A stretch of DNA of 64,000 nt from JBGASG01 sp046328035 (GCA_046328035.1 JAXLXI010000020.1:1-64000), one strand, 5' to 3'. Counted from the stretch's first letter, positions 1 through 11,996 are shown. The notes: a model not told the origin generated them from the letters alone. Program-made: numbers and translations.

Positions 1-1581
1 GCACTGCAAGCCGCCGACGACTTCGCCGGAGCCAAGCCTGAATACGAGAAGACATACCAACTCGATCCCAAAGGCAAAGTAGATACTCTCTATTTCATTG
101 CCGCGCTCCAAGAGCACTTTGGTGAAGGCGCCAAGGCTCTAGAAACCTATAGACAGTACGTCACCAAGGTTCCAAACGGACAGTATGTCGATTACGCCAA
201 AGGCCGCATCGCAGCCTTATCGAAGAACGTACTCGACATAGTGAAAATCCCGACTTCCTCCGAGTCGAAGATGGCTGCCGCCACGCAAGAGAATTTCGAC
301 AAAGCTGTGAAACTACAACAGGACGGCAAGTATCAAGAAGCTGTCGACCTGTATCAACAGCTTGAGAAGCAGTTCCCGAACGAACCAGCGTATGCCTACG
401 CCGAGGGCACCGCACAACAACAGCTCGGCAACATGGAAGCCGCGATCACCTTGTACGAAAAGGCATCACGCCTGGATTCGAAGAACAAGGATTACGCGAC
501 CGCATTGACCGCAGCTAAGACAGCACGCGGCGCCACCATGCTCGATGATGCTGCGAAGAAACAAGCTGCCGGCGACCTGCCCGGCGCGCAAGAAGCCTAC
601 AAGAAGGCAATCGCCGCCGATCCTAAGAACGCCAAGTTGCACACCTATTACGCAGCATTGCTGCAGCAGATGGAAAACTGGCAGGGCGCGCGCGATGAAT
701 TCAACACTGCGCTGGCGATGGATCCGAAGGGCGAAGGCGAAGACTACTTCTATATGGCTCGTTTGGACGAACACTTCAGTCGTGGCGCACAGGCAAACGG
801 CGAGTATCAGAAGTACCTCGTGCAATATCCAAAGGGACAGTATGCCGCAGAGGCTCAAGCTCGCGTCAAGGCTCTGACAGCCAATCCCAACGACGTGATC
901 AAGATGCAAACCGCCGCCGAAGTCAAAGTTGCCGGCGAAGGACAAGCTCTGTTTGACGAAGCAGTCAAGCTGCAGCAAGAGAAGAAAACGGACGAAGCGA
1001 TTGCGAAGTATCTGGAAGTGCTGAAGGTGATCCCGAATTCCGACGCCGCGTGGTACGCGTATGCCACTGCTTTGTTTGAGAAACAAGATTGGGACGGTGC
1101 CATCAAAGCACTTGAAAAAGCGATTCAAATCAAACCCAGCGAGGCGTCCTACAAGCAGGTACTGCAACAGGCGAAAGGCGCGAAAGGACAGGTGCAAGCT
1201 GGTCCGTTGCTGCAATCCGCCATCGACAAACAGACCAAGCAAAATGACTTGAAGGGCGCGATTGCCGATTACGAAGCCGCGCTCAAGTTGTGGGATGATG
1301 CTTCGACTCACATGAATTGCGGTACCGCCTACCAAGCCGACAACAATTTCCCCGGAGCCTTGCAGCACTACGACCGAGCGTTGCAACTCGATCCGAAGCT
1401 GGTCGATGTCCTCTATTACCGTGGTCTGGTCTACGAAAACTTGAAGAAAGCACCGCAAGCCATCAACGACTACAAGAAATATCTGCAATTGGCACCGACC
1501 GGAACAAACGCCGCCGCCGTCAAAGATCGCCTCAAGGCGCTCGGCGTCAAAATGGTTACCGCACCGGCGAAGCACATGTAG
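1..1581 (+). CDS. TPR-repeat protein, 5' end outside the window
   Basis: The reading frame is open from the first base of the window and ends at TAG 1579-1581, so at least 526 residues are present and the N-terminus lies upstream. A GTG at 241 could be mistaken for the start, but the in-frame sequence before it is TPR-like as well, with alternating helices and the motifs YQLDPKGK and ALETYRQY. The protein is made of degenerate 34-residue TPR units, for example near codons 175-215, 315-360 and 420-485 of the visible frame, with typical A-x-Y and L-D-P endings. Such proteins are protein-interaction scaffolds. No catalytic domain or membrane segment is seen in the visible part. It is convergent with the SGNH hydrolase gene. 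Specific function unknown. Confidence 0.85.
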   Translation, partial: ALQAADDFAGAKPEYEKTYQLDPKGKVDTLYFIAALQEHFGEGAKALETYRQYVTKVPNGQYVDYAKGRIAALSKNVLDIVKIPTSSESKMAAATQENFDKAVKLQQDGKYQEAVDLYQQLEKQFPNEPAYAYAEGTAQQQLGNMEAAITLYEKASRLDSKNKDYATALTAAKTARGATMLDDAAKKQAAGDLPGAQEAYKKAIAADPKNAKLHTYYAALLQQMENWQGARDEFNTALAMDPKGEGEDYFYMARLDEHFSRGAQANGEYQKYLVQYPKGQYAAEAQARVKALTANPNDVIKMQTAAEVKVAGEGQALFDEAVKLQQEKKTDEAIAKYLEVLKVIPNSDAAWYAYATALFEKQDWDGAIKALEKAIQIKPSEASYKQVLQQAKGAKGQVQAGPLLQSAIDKQTKQNDLKGAIADYEAALKLWDDASTHMNCGTAYQADNNFPGALQHYDRALQLDPKLVDVLYYRGLVYENLKKAPQAINDYKKYLQLAPTGTNAAAVKDRLKALGVKMVTAPAKHM

Positions 1582-1652
1582 TATCGGCGGCCGCCTCAAA
1601 GCGCGGTCGGCGCGTTGTCCTTCTGGTCCTCCTAGTCCTCCTAATGCAGTGA

Positions 1653-1696
1653 CCGCCATGGCGGCCAGCAAAATCCATTTTTAACCGCCACGGCGG
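1653..1696. terminator. paired dyad symmetry between convergent genes
   Basis: Two 12-bp self-complementary stretches, ccgccatggcgg (1653-1664) and ccgccacggcgg (1685-1696, one mismatch in the dyad), lie 20 bp apart in the gap between the convergent TPR and SGNH genes. Each could fold alone, or the two could pair with each other. A T-rich run (atttttaa) lies between them. The position suits a bidirectional terminator, but this is inference. Confidence 0.35.
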
Positions 1697-1707
1697 ACAG
1701 ACTCAGA

Positions 1708-2586
1708 TCACCTGGCGGGCGGCAGCGGTGCGGCTGGTCTGTGGGCGAGGTAGTATTCCCAGGCGAGACGCTGGAGTTCCTCCGCCTTCGCCTGCGGCAA
1801 GTCAACGATGGTGATGTCGCGCTTGCGCGTTTCATTCAATGCGGTGATCTTCGCCGGCATACCAGTCGGCTCGCGCCCAAACATATAGCAATAGAAAACG
1901 CATGCCGAAAGATATGAGCCCTCAGGTCCGGGATGATGATGGTCGCTCGACCAGAGGTCGAGCTTCGGATTGCGTCCAACGGCGTAAAACCAGGTTTCGC
2001 CCACCGGTACGACCGGCGCGCCGGTAGCCTCAGCCAGCTCGGCGTAAGCTTTCGTCACCTGTGCCTGATTATCTGCTTGCCCCTGATCTGCATAAGTCTG
2101 AAACAAAATAGGCTGCTCGTGGTGCTCACGAGCCATCTGTGCGAGCTGATATCCGTAGTAGATCAATCCCTTGCGATCATAAATAGGTTCAGTGCTCGCC
2201 CCCTGAATGACCATGTAATCGAATGGACCGTTGTTATCTACAATCCGCTTCACAAGCCCATCTTCGATGTGTTGCTCGAGGCGGCGTGATGGCACCAGCA
2301 CCTGCCAAAACTTGGTTTGCCTGTGCACACCGCGATCGCTCTCGATGAATGCTTTCAAGATTGCGGGAATCGAATGTGTGAATGTGAGACTGTTGCCGAC
2401 CCACATGATTTTGACCGCGTCCGCTTCTTTGCTGTCGGAAAGCCGTGGGGCCTGGTTGACCTCCATCTCGCAAAGCGCGCGGTCGAACATAAACCAGAAG
2501 CCGACACCAAAGATAACAACGAATGCCACCACCGCGAACAGAAATAATCTGATCACTCGCCACACGGTTTTTTTGGTTATCGCCAT
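1708..2586 (-). CDS. membrane-anchored SGNH/GDSL-type hydrolase
   Basis: A 292-residue protein with a single N-terminal hydrophobic segment (about residues 12-34) that should act as a signal anchor, placing the rest outside the cytoplasmic membrane. The remainder looks like the SGNH hydrolase fold. Block I is VGNSLTF with the nucleophile serine at about residue 65, and the C-terminal block is DHHHPGPEGSYL, supplying the Asp-x-x-His pair. Family members are esterases or lipases acting on acyl or acetyl groups, often on surface polysaccharides. The substrate cannot be told from the sequence. Start ATG 2584-2586 is chosen because the membrane segment follows at once. The gene is convergent with the TPR gene and 49 bp downstream of rsgA on the same strand. 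Confidence 0.75.
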   Translation of the reverse strand: MAITKKTVWRVIRLFLFAVVAFVVIFGVGFWFMFDRALCEMEVNQAPRLSDSKEADAVKIMWVGNSLTFTHSIPAILKAFIESDRGVHRQTKFWQVLVPSRRLEQHIEDGLVKRIVDNNGPFDYMVIQGASTEPIYDRKGLIYYGYQLAQMAREHHEQPILFQTYADQGQADNQAQVTKAYAELAEATGAPVVPVGETWFYAVGRNPKLDLWSSDHHHPGPEGSYLSACVFYCYMFGREPTGMPAKITALNETRKRDITIVDLPQAKAEELQRLAWEYYLAHRPAAPLPPAR

Positions 2587-2635
2587 GAAGATGCTTTGCT
2601 GATGCTTTTGTTGATGTTGGTGTGAGGGCCAGGCT

Positions 2636-3850
2636 TTAGTTGTCTTCGGTCAAATCCGAGTCGTCGAGGTTCGGCTCCTCATCGACTTCTCCATCTCCGG
2701 CACCATCCATGTCCTCATCGGCGATTTCTTCATCCTCGGCATCGATGTCGGTGAGTTGCTGTTTCTGCTTACGACGCGAGTCGGCGCGATAGCGACTGCT
2801 CAGTTTCGGAATCGAACGGGCACCACCTTTGCCACCAACCACCTTCACCACACCTGTCTCGACCTTTTGCGAGGTCTGCTTCTGAAGCTGTTGCTCCTGC
2901 TGAGATTCACCGATGATTGTCTGGTAACTGTCGTAGCGCGCAGGCGCGACTTTATCGATGTTTTCCAGCACCGCGCAGCCCGTCTCTACCAGGTGCAGGC
3001 AGTTGGCATACTTGCACTCTTCAGCAAATTGCGCGATATCAGGAAATTGCCATGCCACCTCCTGCGGTTGCGGGTGTCGCAACTCTCCAAGCGAGAAACC
3101 GGGCGTGTCGGCTATCCATGTAGTCTCTTCGATGTCCGGCAATTGATACAGCTCACTGTAAGTAGTCGTGTGCCGACCGACCAATAATTCTTCCCGGACG
3201 TCGACCTTCAAATTGAGCGTTGGGTTCAATTTGTTAATGAGGCTGGATTTACCTACGCCCGAGGGTCCGGTGAGCACCGACGTGCTTCCGGCAAGCGCAG
3301 CCTGCAATTCCTCGATTCCCTCGCCAGTTTTGGCAGAGACAAGTAACACTCTGTAATCAAGTGGTTCATAAATGTTTCGTAAAGCCGCCAGTTCGCTTTC
3401 TTCGGCGAGATCGCATTTGTTCACCAGCACGAAATGCCGCACTGCAGGCAGTTCTAGCTGCAGATGGACCAGGTACCGATCACACAACAACCCATTAAAA
3501 TCGGGCTGCCGTGACGCTTGTACAATAAACACCTGGTCGACGTTCGCTAAATACGGGCGAGACAGCAAATTGCGGCGCTCCAGCCGAGCAACAATCACTG
3601 CTGTCCCTCTGCTGTCGGAGTTAGCGTCGGTGAGGTCTACTTCATCGATTTCAACTTCGTCTCCAGTGAAGATTGATACGCCCTCTTTCTTCAAGCGAGC
3701 TCGAACCGGGCATTGGAGCGTGGAATCATGCTCCGGCGCGTATACCAAATACCCGCCCGCATGCCTCCTCAACACTCGCCCTGTCACCATTCTGGTGAAT
3801 CGCTCCTTCTGGTAATGTTCCAATCTTAGAAGCATTTGCTGGAATCGCAA
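2636..3850 (-). CDS. rsgA: ribosome small-subunit-dependent GTPase RsgA
   Basis: RsgA (YjeQ) is a circularly permuted GTPase that helps 30S subunit maturation. An N-terminal OB-fold-like part (residues 20-100) is followed by G4 NKCD (144-147), then the G5-like SAK (172-174), then the P-loop GPSGVGKSS (195-203) and a DTPG motif. This is the permuted G4-G5-G1-G3 order that defines the family. A Cys/His zinc knuckle (C-x4-C-x-H-x5-C) follows near residues 280-292. The protein is about 404 residues, longer than the usual 300-350, because of a C-terminal tail rich in Asp and Glu (about 355-404). The longest start is TTG 3850; ATG at 3835 is also possible. It is divergent from typA. Confidence 0.92.
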   Translation of the reverse strand: MRFQQMLLRLEHYQKERFTRMVTGRVLRRHAGGYLVYAPEHDSTLQCPVRARLKKEGVSIFTGDEVEIDEVDLTDANSDSRGTAVIVARLERRNLLSRPYLANVDQVFIVQASRQPDFNGLLCDRYLVHLQLELPAVRHFVLVNKCDLAEESELAALRNIYEPLDYRVLLVSAKTGEGIEELQAALAGSTSVLTGPSGVGKSSLINKLNPTLNLKVDVREELLVGRHTTTYSELYQLPDIEETTWIADTPGFSLGELRHPQPQEVAWQFPDIAQFAEECKYANCLHLVETGCAVLENIDKVAPARYDSYQTIIGESQQEQQLQKQTSQKVETGVVKVVGGKGGARSIPKLSSRYRADSRRKQKQQLTDIDAEDEEIADEDMDGAGDGEVDEEPNLDDSDLTEDN

Positions 3851-3877
3851 ATCTAATATGATTATTCGGTGACTCTA

Positions 3878-5737
<1,860 letters not shown>

Positions 5738-5958
5738 ACCGACACAATTAATCCAGGCAAGACCGACATAAACGGGCTCCAGCTGGCGCTCGTAAATAAA
5801 TTGGCACATCTTATGTGATCTGGGGAACTACAGCGTATTGCGGTAGTCATTTAGATGAGCTAGCGTATGCTTTTGGTCTCGAGAGCAGCTAGTGAGTGCC
5901 GGAAATCCCGGGGGCTAGCGTGGTGATCGGAGCCAACCGTAAACAGCAGACCGTCACC

Positions 5959-7449
5959 ATGGTTCGTTCGAAGCTTCGCGAGCGCATTTTCTTTGCCGCC
6001 CTCACCGTAGGCGCGGCAGCGTTCATCTGCATGGTCACAGGCACCCACTTCGTCATGGACGGCTGGTCGCACGACCGCATTCAGGCCATCATGTCGCAGT
6101 GGCTGACGCGCCAGGTGCACCTGGGAGAGACTTCCTGGTCGCTCGGACTGAATGGACTGGTCTTGACCAGCGAGTCGTTCTCGGTTGACGAGAAAGACGC
6201 CAAAACGACATTTCTCAAATCAGGCAAAACCGAAATCGGGCTGGCGCTCCTGCCCATGGCGCAAGGCAAGTTCTACGCGCATCACATCAAGTTTGTCGAC
6301 CCGCAAATCAAAGCCGTCCATATCTCCGGCAAGCGCTGGAACTTCTCGGACCTGCCCCAGGCTCCGGGGCTGAAGTACCTCTCGTGGATGCAGATATCGG
6401 GCGGGCAAATTGCCGTCGAGGATCAAGAGACGAAACCAGCTGCGTGGTCGGGACGACATCTCGAGAATGTGACGCTGACTGTGCAACGTCCGCGAGAAAA
6501 CTCGGTCTGGCCGTTCGCCATCACAGCCGAGATGCCCGGCACCACCCATGCCACACCGACCGCGCCGGGCAAAGCGTACGTCACCAAAATCAATCTCAGT
6601 GGTATCGGCACTGGTGCTCTCGATGACTGGGCAAAGAACAACCATACCTTCGAAGCTGAGGTCAACGACCTCAATGCCGAAGACGTGCACATGTTCTCGG
6701 CTGAGGCGCCGAGCATGCACGGGTTCGTCGATGCGAAGCTAAAAGGCAGCGGCGTGCCGCAAAAAGGGTTCCATGCCAACGCCGACATCATCACGAAGAA
6801 ACTGCGGGTAGTCATCCCGGAAGTCGGCGACTGGAACGTAGTCGACGGCACCAGCTCAGCAGATCTGGTTATCGACGAACAACAGATCGATTACAAGAAC
6901 TTTTCGTTGGCACTGCCCACAGTGCTGGTGCGCTCGGATGGCAACATCGCCGACTGGCGCACCAAAGACCCGTCATACAAAATCAACTTCGACTTCGTCG
7001 CCTCCGACGTCGCCAAGCTGGCAGACATGGTGCCGGCCCGCATCTTGCCGCGCGACATCCTGGGACCGCAAGCAAGCGGCGAATTGCGCAGCAACGAACA
7101 GCTGACCATCGCGCAGGCGCTTTTGCCGGCAAAGGTAGGTGGTGCCGGCATAATCAAAGCCAACTTCGTCGGCAAAGGCAAAGACCTGACAGCTGATATC
7201 TCATTGCGCGGCGATGCACTAGAGCCAACACACTCCTGGCGAAAACCGGCACCCAGGTGCATTCAGTCGGCAAGGTCGACATGCATGCTCAGCTGGTCAG
7301 CGTGCATCATCCCAAACAGAAAGACACGATCACGGGCACCGCCACCATCGAGAACGGGTCGCTCTCCATCGACAAGGGCGACATGGTCGCTCACGGAGTT
7401 AGCGGCAATGTCACCATCCGCAATACCGATATGCTGCTGCATCAGCTGA
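5959..7449 (+). CDS. AsmA-like envelope protein, N-terminal part before a frameshift
   Basis: N-terminal portion of a very long AsmA-superfamily protein. A membrane anchor lies at about residues 10-30 (FFAALTVGAAAFICMVTG), followed by beta-rich segments. Its natural frame holds to about 7224. After that the frame reads unrelated residues to a stop at 7449, while the adjoining frame continues the protein to 10652. Adding one G after 7224 joins the two parts as DALE-ANTLLAKTGT without interruption, so a single-base deletion or a sequencing error splits one gene of about 1,565 codons. GTG 5896 is an alternative start; ATG 5959 is preferred because it directly precedes the membrane segment. AsmA-like proteins are thought to act in lipid transport or outer-envelope assembly. 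Confidence 0.75.
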   Translation: MVRSKLRERIFFAALTVGAAAFICMVTGTHFVMDGWSHDRIQAIMSQWLTRQVHLGETSWSLGLNGLVLTSESFSVDEKDAKTTFLKSGKTEIGLALLPMAQGKFYAHHIKFVDPQIKAVHISGKRWNFSDLPQAPGLKYLSWMQISGGQIAVEDQETKPAAWSGRHLENVTLTVQRPRENSVWPFAITAEMPGTTHATPTAPGKAYVTKINLSGIGTGALDDWAKNNHTFEAEVNDLNAEDVHMFSAEAPSMHGFVDAKLKGSGVPQKGFHANADIITKKLRVVIPEVGDWNVVDGTSSADLVIDEQQIDYKNFSLALPTVLVRSDGNIADWRTKDPSYKINFDFVASDVAKLADMVPARILPRDILGPQASGELRSNEQLTIAQALLPAKVGGAGIIKANFVGKGKDLTADISLRGDALEPTHSWRKPAPRCIQSARSTCMLSWSACIIPNRKTRSRAPPPSRTGRSPSTRATWSLTELAAMSPSAIPICCCIS

Positions 7450-10400
7450 AGGGCAAGTTCGGCCCCGGCGACTTCCAGCTGAGCGGCACATTGCCGGAGA
7501 AACCAACCGGACCGGTGGCGCTGCACTACGTGGGCAACGACATCAATTTATTGCAAGTCAAACGAGTTATGAAGGCGCTCGATATTGATGCCATGCCCGC
7601 CAACGATCACAATATCGCCGGCACCATCAAAAACGCAGTCGTAGATGTCACCGGCACGTTCAGAAAGCCGAATGTCGTGATGACTGCCGTGCCGAAGCAG
7701 GTCTACTTCCAGACCGGCGCCCTAGAACGCGCACTGACAGTGACGTCCGGCATCGTGCGTTATGGCGACGGTGCCTTCCGCCTGGAAGATGTGAACGGAC
7801 GGCTGGGGCGCGGCACCTTCATGGTGAATGGCTCAACTACCGCCGCCGGCGCCAACAATCTGACAGTGGAAGCCCGAGACATTGATCTATCCGACGTAGA
7901 GTTGGCAGTCAAAGGTCTCGACATACGACCCATCTCGCTGCAGCCGCAAGTGCTGTTCGGCACGGTCGCCAGCGCTAAACTGCACGTCACAGGTTCTGCC
8001 GCCGACCCGTCGGTCGAACTGACCACCGTTCCCAGCCACCTCTACTACGTGCCCAAAGGCTTCAGCCGCACGTTCGTGCTCACCGGCGGCAATGTTTCTT
8101 TGAAGAAAAACATTGCCACCATGCACGACCTGACGGGCTCACTGGGACGAGGCGTCTTCGTGCTGAACGGCACGGCGCACCTGACCGGTCCCGATGCAGC
8201 CTCGGACCTGAAGCTGGCAGCACGCAACCTCGACATGTCCAACGTCAAACTGGCCCTGCAGGCACTGGGGGTTCATCATCCCTTGCTCGCCCAACAACTG
8301 CTCTACGGCACCGCCGACGACGTCAAACTAAAACTCAAGGGTCCGACTCAGACCCCGGATTTATCCCTGGTGGCAGTGCCGGGCAACATCCACTTCGAGC
8401 CACTGGGCAGCTCGCGGACGCTCTCACTGAGCGGCGGCAAAGTCACTTACGAAAACGACTCGCTGCAGTTGGATAAAGTGCGCATCCACAGCCAGCGCAC
8501 CAATGCGCTCGTCAGCCTGCAACTAGACAGCCTGAGCAAAAATTCGCAACTGCACATGATCGACCTGAACGCCAAGTCGTTCGACCTCGGCGACCTGCAC
8601 AGCTATCTGGCAGCCGACCGCACGCCCCCGACGGTGCGCGACACGTACCACAAAATCATCGCGCAATACGGACTGTCGCGCCCGCACGGCACGATGTCCG
8701 GCGTTTTCCATATGGATGCTCGCGGCGACCATCCGGAGGTGACGGGACAGCTCAACCTGACTCGATTCGGATTGCGTTTCTATCAATATCCGATTCACCA
8801 CGTCACCGGCTCTCTAATTGCCGACGGCAAAGACATTCACCTCACCAACATCCAGGGTTCCATCGGTAGCTCGCAGTTTCAAGTGGACGGCAAGGTGGCT
8901 GATGCCGCCACTAAAGACGCCACCTGGGATGCCGACGTCAACATGCAAGTCAACGTCAAAAACTTCCTGGCGCTCATATCCACCGTCGATCCGAGCATGC
9001 AAAACATCATCACCGCCTCCGGTCCGATTCCGCTGCATATGAAAGTAGCGGGCGACCTGAGCGGCATGACCACGGGACGCTTCAAATCTTCGATTCCGCC
9101 TGAGACGATCATCAGCCTCGGCGGTCCGCTGGGCAATGTCACCAAGCCCGCCGGACAACCGGTAAATCTGGAGGGTGCGCTCGCTTTCGGCGGCGACAAT
9201 CCGCCGCGCATCGAAGTTACGGAGAGCAAAGTCACCATAGGTGATACCATAGTCGGCTGGACCGGTGAATACATAGTAAGTGAAACTAAATCGCCCCGCC
9301 TGCACTTCTCGCTGGAGCTGCCCAATTCGCTACCCATCAGTCAGCTGGTGGGTTTCCTGCCGGCAGATAATCGCCTCAAAGATATCTTCAAAAACGCCTC
9401 CGGTATGGCGAAGGGAAAATTGGAGTTTGAAGGTCCGACCACCGGACCGGCAATGCGCGGACACATCGACATCTCGGAAGCCAATCTGCCGGCTCTGAAA
9501 ATCGCCGACGTCAGTGGACGGCTGCAGGCTAATGACTGGTTTCCTCCCAAGAAAGTGACGTCCAGCGAGCGCGCTAACATGCCCCCGTCCACGTCAAAAC
9601 TGGAAATTACCCTCAGCAAGGCGCGCGTCGCCGACTTCGCTTTTGAAAACGTAGCCGGCACCGTCCTCGCCGAAGACACGGACAAAGGTCCGAAGCTGAG
9701 CTTCCGCGACATGAGCGCCGCTGTTTTCGGAGGCACCGGTACTTGCGAAGGCTGGTTCATGCTCGAAGGACAGCGCCCCTTCAGCTTGCTGACCCGGTTC
9801 AACAGCATCGATGCCGATAAGATGGTGACCGCGCTGCTGCATGCGCCGGGTCAAATGACCGGCACCATCGACGGACGCACACAGATTGACGGACTGGCAG
9901 TCACCAACGAAGAGGACTTTTTGAGAAACCTGCGGGCGATCGGCGCTTTCACAGCGCACAACGGCAGAGTGACTCGCCTCAAAGAATTGCAGACGAAACT
10001 GACGCAAGGGAACTTCCTGATGCAGGGTCTCTTAGGATTCGACATCAACAATCTGCTGGCGACGCTGGCGCCTGTTAAGTCGGGGAGCTTCGATACGTTC
10101 GAAGGGAAGTTCCGTCTGCGCAACGAGCAACTGCACCTGGCTAAAGTGTTGTTTACCGGCGTGGAACTGCGCCTGCGCGGCGAGGGAGACATCGACCTGT
10201 CCAACAAGACAATCGATATGCACGTTGCCGGCAATATCCCGCGCATCGCCAAATCGTTCCTACCGGGTCCGCTGGAATCTATTGCCAGCTTCCTCAGCCC
10301 AGGCACCATCCTCAATACCATTGCCGCCCATACCTCACTGGATTTCCCGACGCTTCCTCTGATCGGAGACACTGGCGACAGCAAACCGCGTTCTTTTGAA

Positions 10401-10652
10401 TTCACTGTCAAAACCAAGCTGGATAACCCGAACACAATCGCCAAAGCGATTCAGGAAACATTCCATTTCCTGCCGCCGCAACCCTCGGCAACTGCCTACC
10501 CCGCCATCGGCATCGGCATGTCCGGGCAGGACACACGCCAGTTTGCTCCGCAACGCAGTACCACTTCCGACACAATGATGGTTCCGCCGGCACCTGAGTC
10601 CACAATGGTCGTCGGACCTAATAGTGTGAAAGAAGCGTCGGCTGAGAAATAA
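7257..10652 (+). CDS. AsmA-like envelope protein, C-terminal part
   Basis: The main portion of the AsmA-like protein, in the frame after the 1-bp shift at about 7224. The ATG at 7257 is an internal methionine rather than a true start. The open frame reaches back to the shift. It consists of repeating beta-strand-rich segments with recurrent patterns such as GRGTFMVNG and GRGVFVLNG. A C-terminal block (about codons 880-1030: SFDTFEGKFRLRN, VELRLRGEGDIDL) matches the AsmA C-terminal region seen in YhdP-type proteins. In this superfamily, long beta-grooves span the envelope and carry lipids. The gene is immediately followed by an MFS exporter gene on the same strand. Confidence 0.8.
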   Translation: MHSVGKVDMHAQLVSVHHPKQKDTITGTATIENGSLSIDKGDMVAHGVSGNVTIRNTDMLLHQLKGKFGPGDFQLSGTLPEKPTGPVALHYVGNDINLLQVKRVMKALDIDAMPANDHNIAGTIKNAVVDVTGTFRKPNVVMTAVPKQVYFQTGALERALTVTSGIVRYGDGAFRLEDVNGRLGRGTFMVNGSTTAAGANNLTVEARDIDLSDVELAVKGLDIRPISLQPQVLFGTVASAKLHVTGSAADPSVELTTVPSHLYYVPKGFSRTFVLTGGNVSLKKNIATMHDLTGSLGRGVFVLNGTAHLTGPDAASDLKLAARNLDMSNVKLALQALGVHHPLLAQQLLYGTADDVKLKLKGPTQTPDLSLVAVPGNIHFEPLGSSRTLSLSGGKVTYENDSLQLDKVRIHSQRTNALVSLQLDSLSKNSQLHMIDLNAKSFDLGDLHSYLAADRTPPTVRDTYHKIIAQYGLSRPHGTMSGVFHMDARGDHPEVTGQLNLTRFGLRFYQYPIHHVTGSLIADGKDIHLTNIQGSIGSSQFQVDGKVADAATKDATWDADVNMQVNVKNFLALISTVDPSMQNIITASGPIPLHMKVAGDLSGMTTGRFKSSIPPETIISLGGPLGNVTKPAGQPVNLEGALAFGGDNPPRIEVTESKVTIGDTIVGWTGEYIVSETKSPRLHFSLELPNSLPISQLVGFLPADNRLKDIFKNASGMAKGKLEFEGPTTGPAMRGHIDISEANLPALKIADVSGRLQANDWFPPKKVTSSERANMPPSTSKLEITLSKARVADFAFENVAGTVLAEDTDKGPKLSFRDMSAAVFGGTGTCEGWFMLEGQRPFSLLTRFNSIDADKMVTALLHAPGQMTGTIDGRTQIDGLAVTNEEDFLRNLRAIGAFTAHNGRVTRLKELQTKLTQGNFLMQGLLGFDINNLLATLAPVKSGSFDTFEGKFRLRNEQLHLAKVLFTGVELRLRGEGDIDLSNKTIDMHVAGNIPRIAKSFLPGPLESIASFLSPGTILNTIAAHTSLDFPTLPLIGDTGDSKPRSFEFTVKTKLDNPNTIAKAIQETFHFLPPQPSATAYPAIGIGMSGQDTRQFAPQRSTTSDTMMVPPAPESTMVVGPNSVKEASAEK

Positions 10653-10676
10653 TCCCAATTGGAGCCCCGGAAACCC

Positions 10677-11996
10677 ATGTCCAGTACGCTCGAAAAACCA
10701 AGACCGGCAGCAGGCAGTGAAAAATCCAGTCATCCTCTGCGCGTCTTCCGCAATCCCAACTTTCGACTTTACTTCAGTGGTCAACTGATTTCGCAAGTGG
10801 GCACCTGGATGCAACAGGTGGCGCTGAGCTGGCTGGCGTACAAGCTCACCGGCTCGCCATTTATGTTGGCTGTGGTCGGCGTCTCCGGACAGCTTCCGTC
10901 GCTGGTGGCGATGCCTTTCGCGGGCGTTTTCGTGGATCGACTCAACCGCCATAAGATCTTGGTAGCGACCTCGGTGCTCGCCATGGCGGAGGCCGCAATA
11001 TTGACGGTACTGGTACTCTCGCACATGATCCAGGTCTGGCACCTGGTGGTGCTCGGTATCGCCTCCGGTTTGATTACCGCCTTCGACATGCCGACCCGCA
11101 CCGCGTTTGTGGTTGAGCTAACCGGCGACCGCGACGATTTGCCGACGTCACTGGCTATGAACGCCGCGCTCATGAACATTACCAGATTATTTGGACCAGC
11201 CCTGGCTGGTTTCATTGTTGCTGCAGCAGGCGAAGGTATCTGTTTCTTGATTAATGCTGTCAGCTACATTGCGGTAATTGCGGCACTTATAGCAATCAAA
11301 GGCGACTTCGCGCCGAAGGCAGACAAGCAGGCTAAGGTTCTGGACGAACTGAAGAGCGGCTTCAAATACACGTTCGAAACTCCGCCAATCCGGGCTCTGA
11401 TCGTCTTGCAGGCGGCATTCGGACTGGGTGGCATGGCTTATGCCATGTTGATGCCTGTATTTGTGAAACAGATCGGTGGCAATGCCAACACACTGGGATA
11501 TCTGATGGCAGCCTCCGCACTCGGTTCACTGGCAGGCAGCGCTGCTCTGGCTAGCAGAAAATCGGTGCTCGGGCTGGGACGCTGGGTAGTGGTGGCATCA
11601 TTCTGTTTCTCAATGGCGTTGATTGCGTTTTCGTTCACACATGCTTTGATACCGGCGATGATGGCGCTCTCCGTGATCGGAGCGATGATGATGCTACAGA
11701 TGGGCTCCGCCGGCACCATCATCCAGTCTATTGTCGAGGAAGACAAACGCGGTCGCGTCATGAGCCTGTTCACAATGGCGTTCTTGGGTACTGCGCCAAT
11801 CGGCAGCTTGATCGCCGGCGCCCTCGCCGACCGCTTCGGCTTCCAGCACACCATTCTTGGATGCGGCATCTACTGCTTGTTGGTGGCGATTGCATTCGTC
11901 ACCCAACTGCCCAGACTGCGCCGCGAATCGAAACCCATCTACATTCAACGCGGACTGCTGAATGCCGAAGAAGAAGTCGACCTTTTGACGAGTTGA
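10677..11996 (+). CDS. MFS transporter, EntS/MFS_3-like
   Basis: A polytopic membrane protein of about 439 residues with roughly 12 predicted membrane segments. It starts with the signature of the MFS_3 (EntS-like) family: NPNFRLYFSGQLISQVGTWMQQVALSWL, shown here only to name the block, covering about residues 27-54. It has the loop motif VDRLNRHK between helices 2 and 3 and the repeat loop ADRFGF in the second half. Relatives export siderophores, drugs or metabolites by proton antiport. The substrate is not evident. ATG 10677 is preferred (ggag at 10661-10664) over TTG 10659. It begins 24 bp after the AsmA-like gene and may be cotranscribed with it. A palindromic repeat starts 25 bp after its stop. 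Confidence 0.85.
   Translation: MSSTLEKPRPAAGSEKSSHPLRVFRNPNFRLYFSGQLISQVGTWMQQVALSWLAYKLTGSPFMLAVVGVSGQLPSLVAMPFAGVFVDRLNRHKILVATSVLAMAEAAILTVLVLSHMIQVWHLVVLGIASGLITAFDMPTRTAFVVELTGDRDDLPTSLAMNAALMNITRLFGPALAGFIVAAAGEGICFLINAVSYIAVIAALIAIKGDFAPKADKQAKVLDELKSGFKYTFETPPIRALIVLQAAFGLGGMAYAMLMPVFVKQIGGNANTLGYLMAASALGSLAGSAALASRKSVLGLGRWVVVASFCFSMALIAFSFTHALIPAMMALSVIGAMMMLQMGSAGTIIQSIVEEDKRGRVMSLFTMAFLGTAPIGSLIAGALADRFGFQHTILGCGIYCLLVAIAFVTQLPRLRRESKPIYIQRGLLNAEEEVDLLTS

Noticed and set aside
466..1671. 401-codon minus frame over the TPR gene
   Set aside because: Shadow of the TPR-coding frame; Cys/Leu/Arg-rich composition without any domain.
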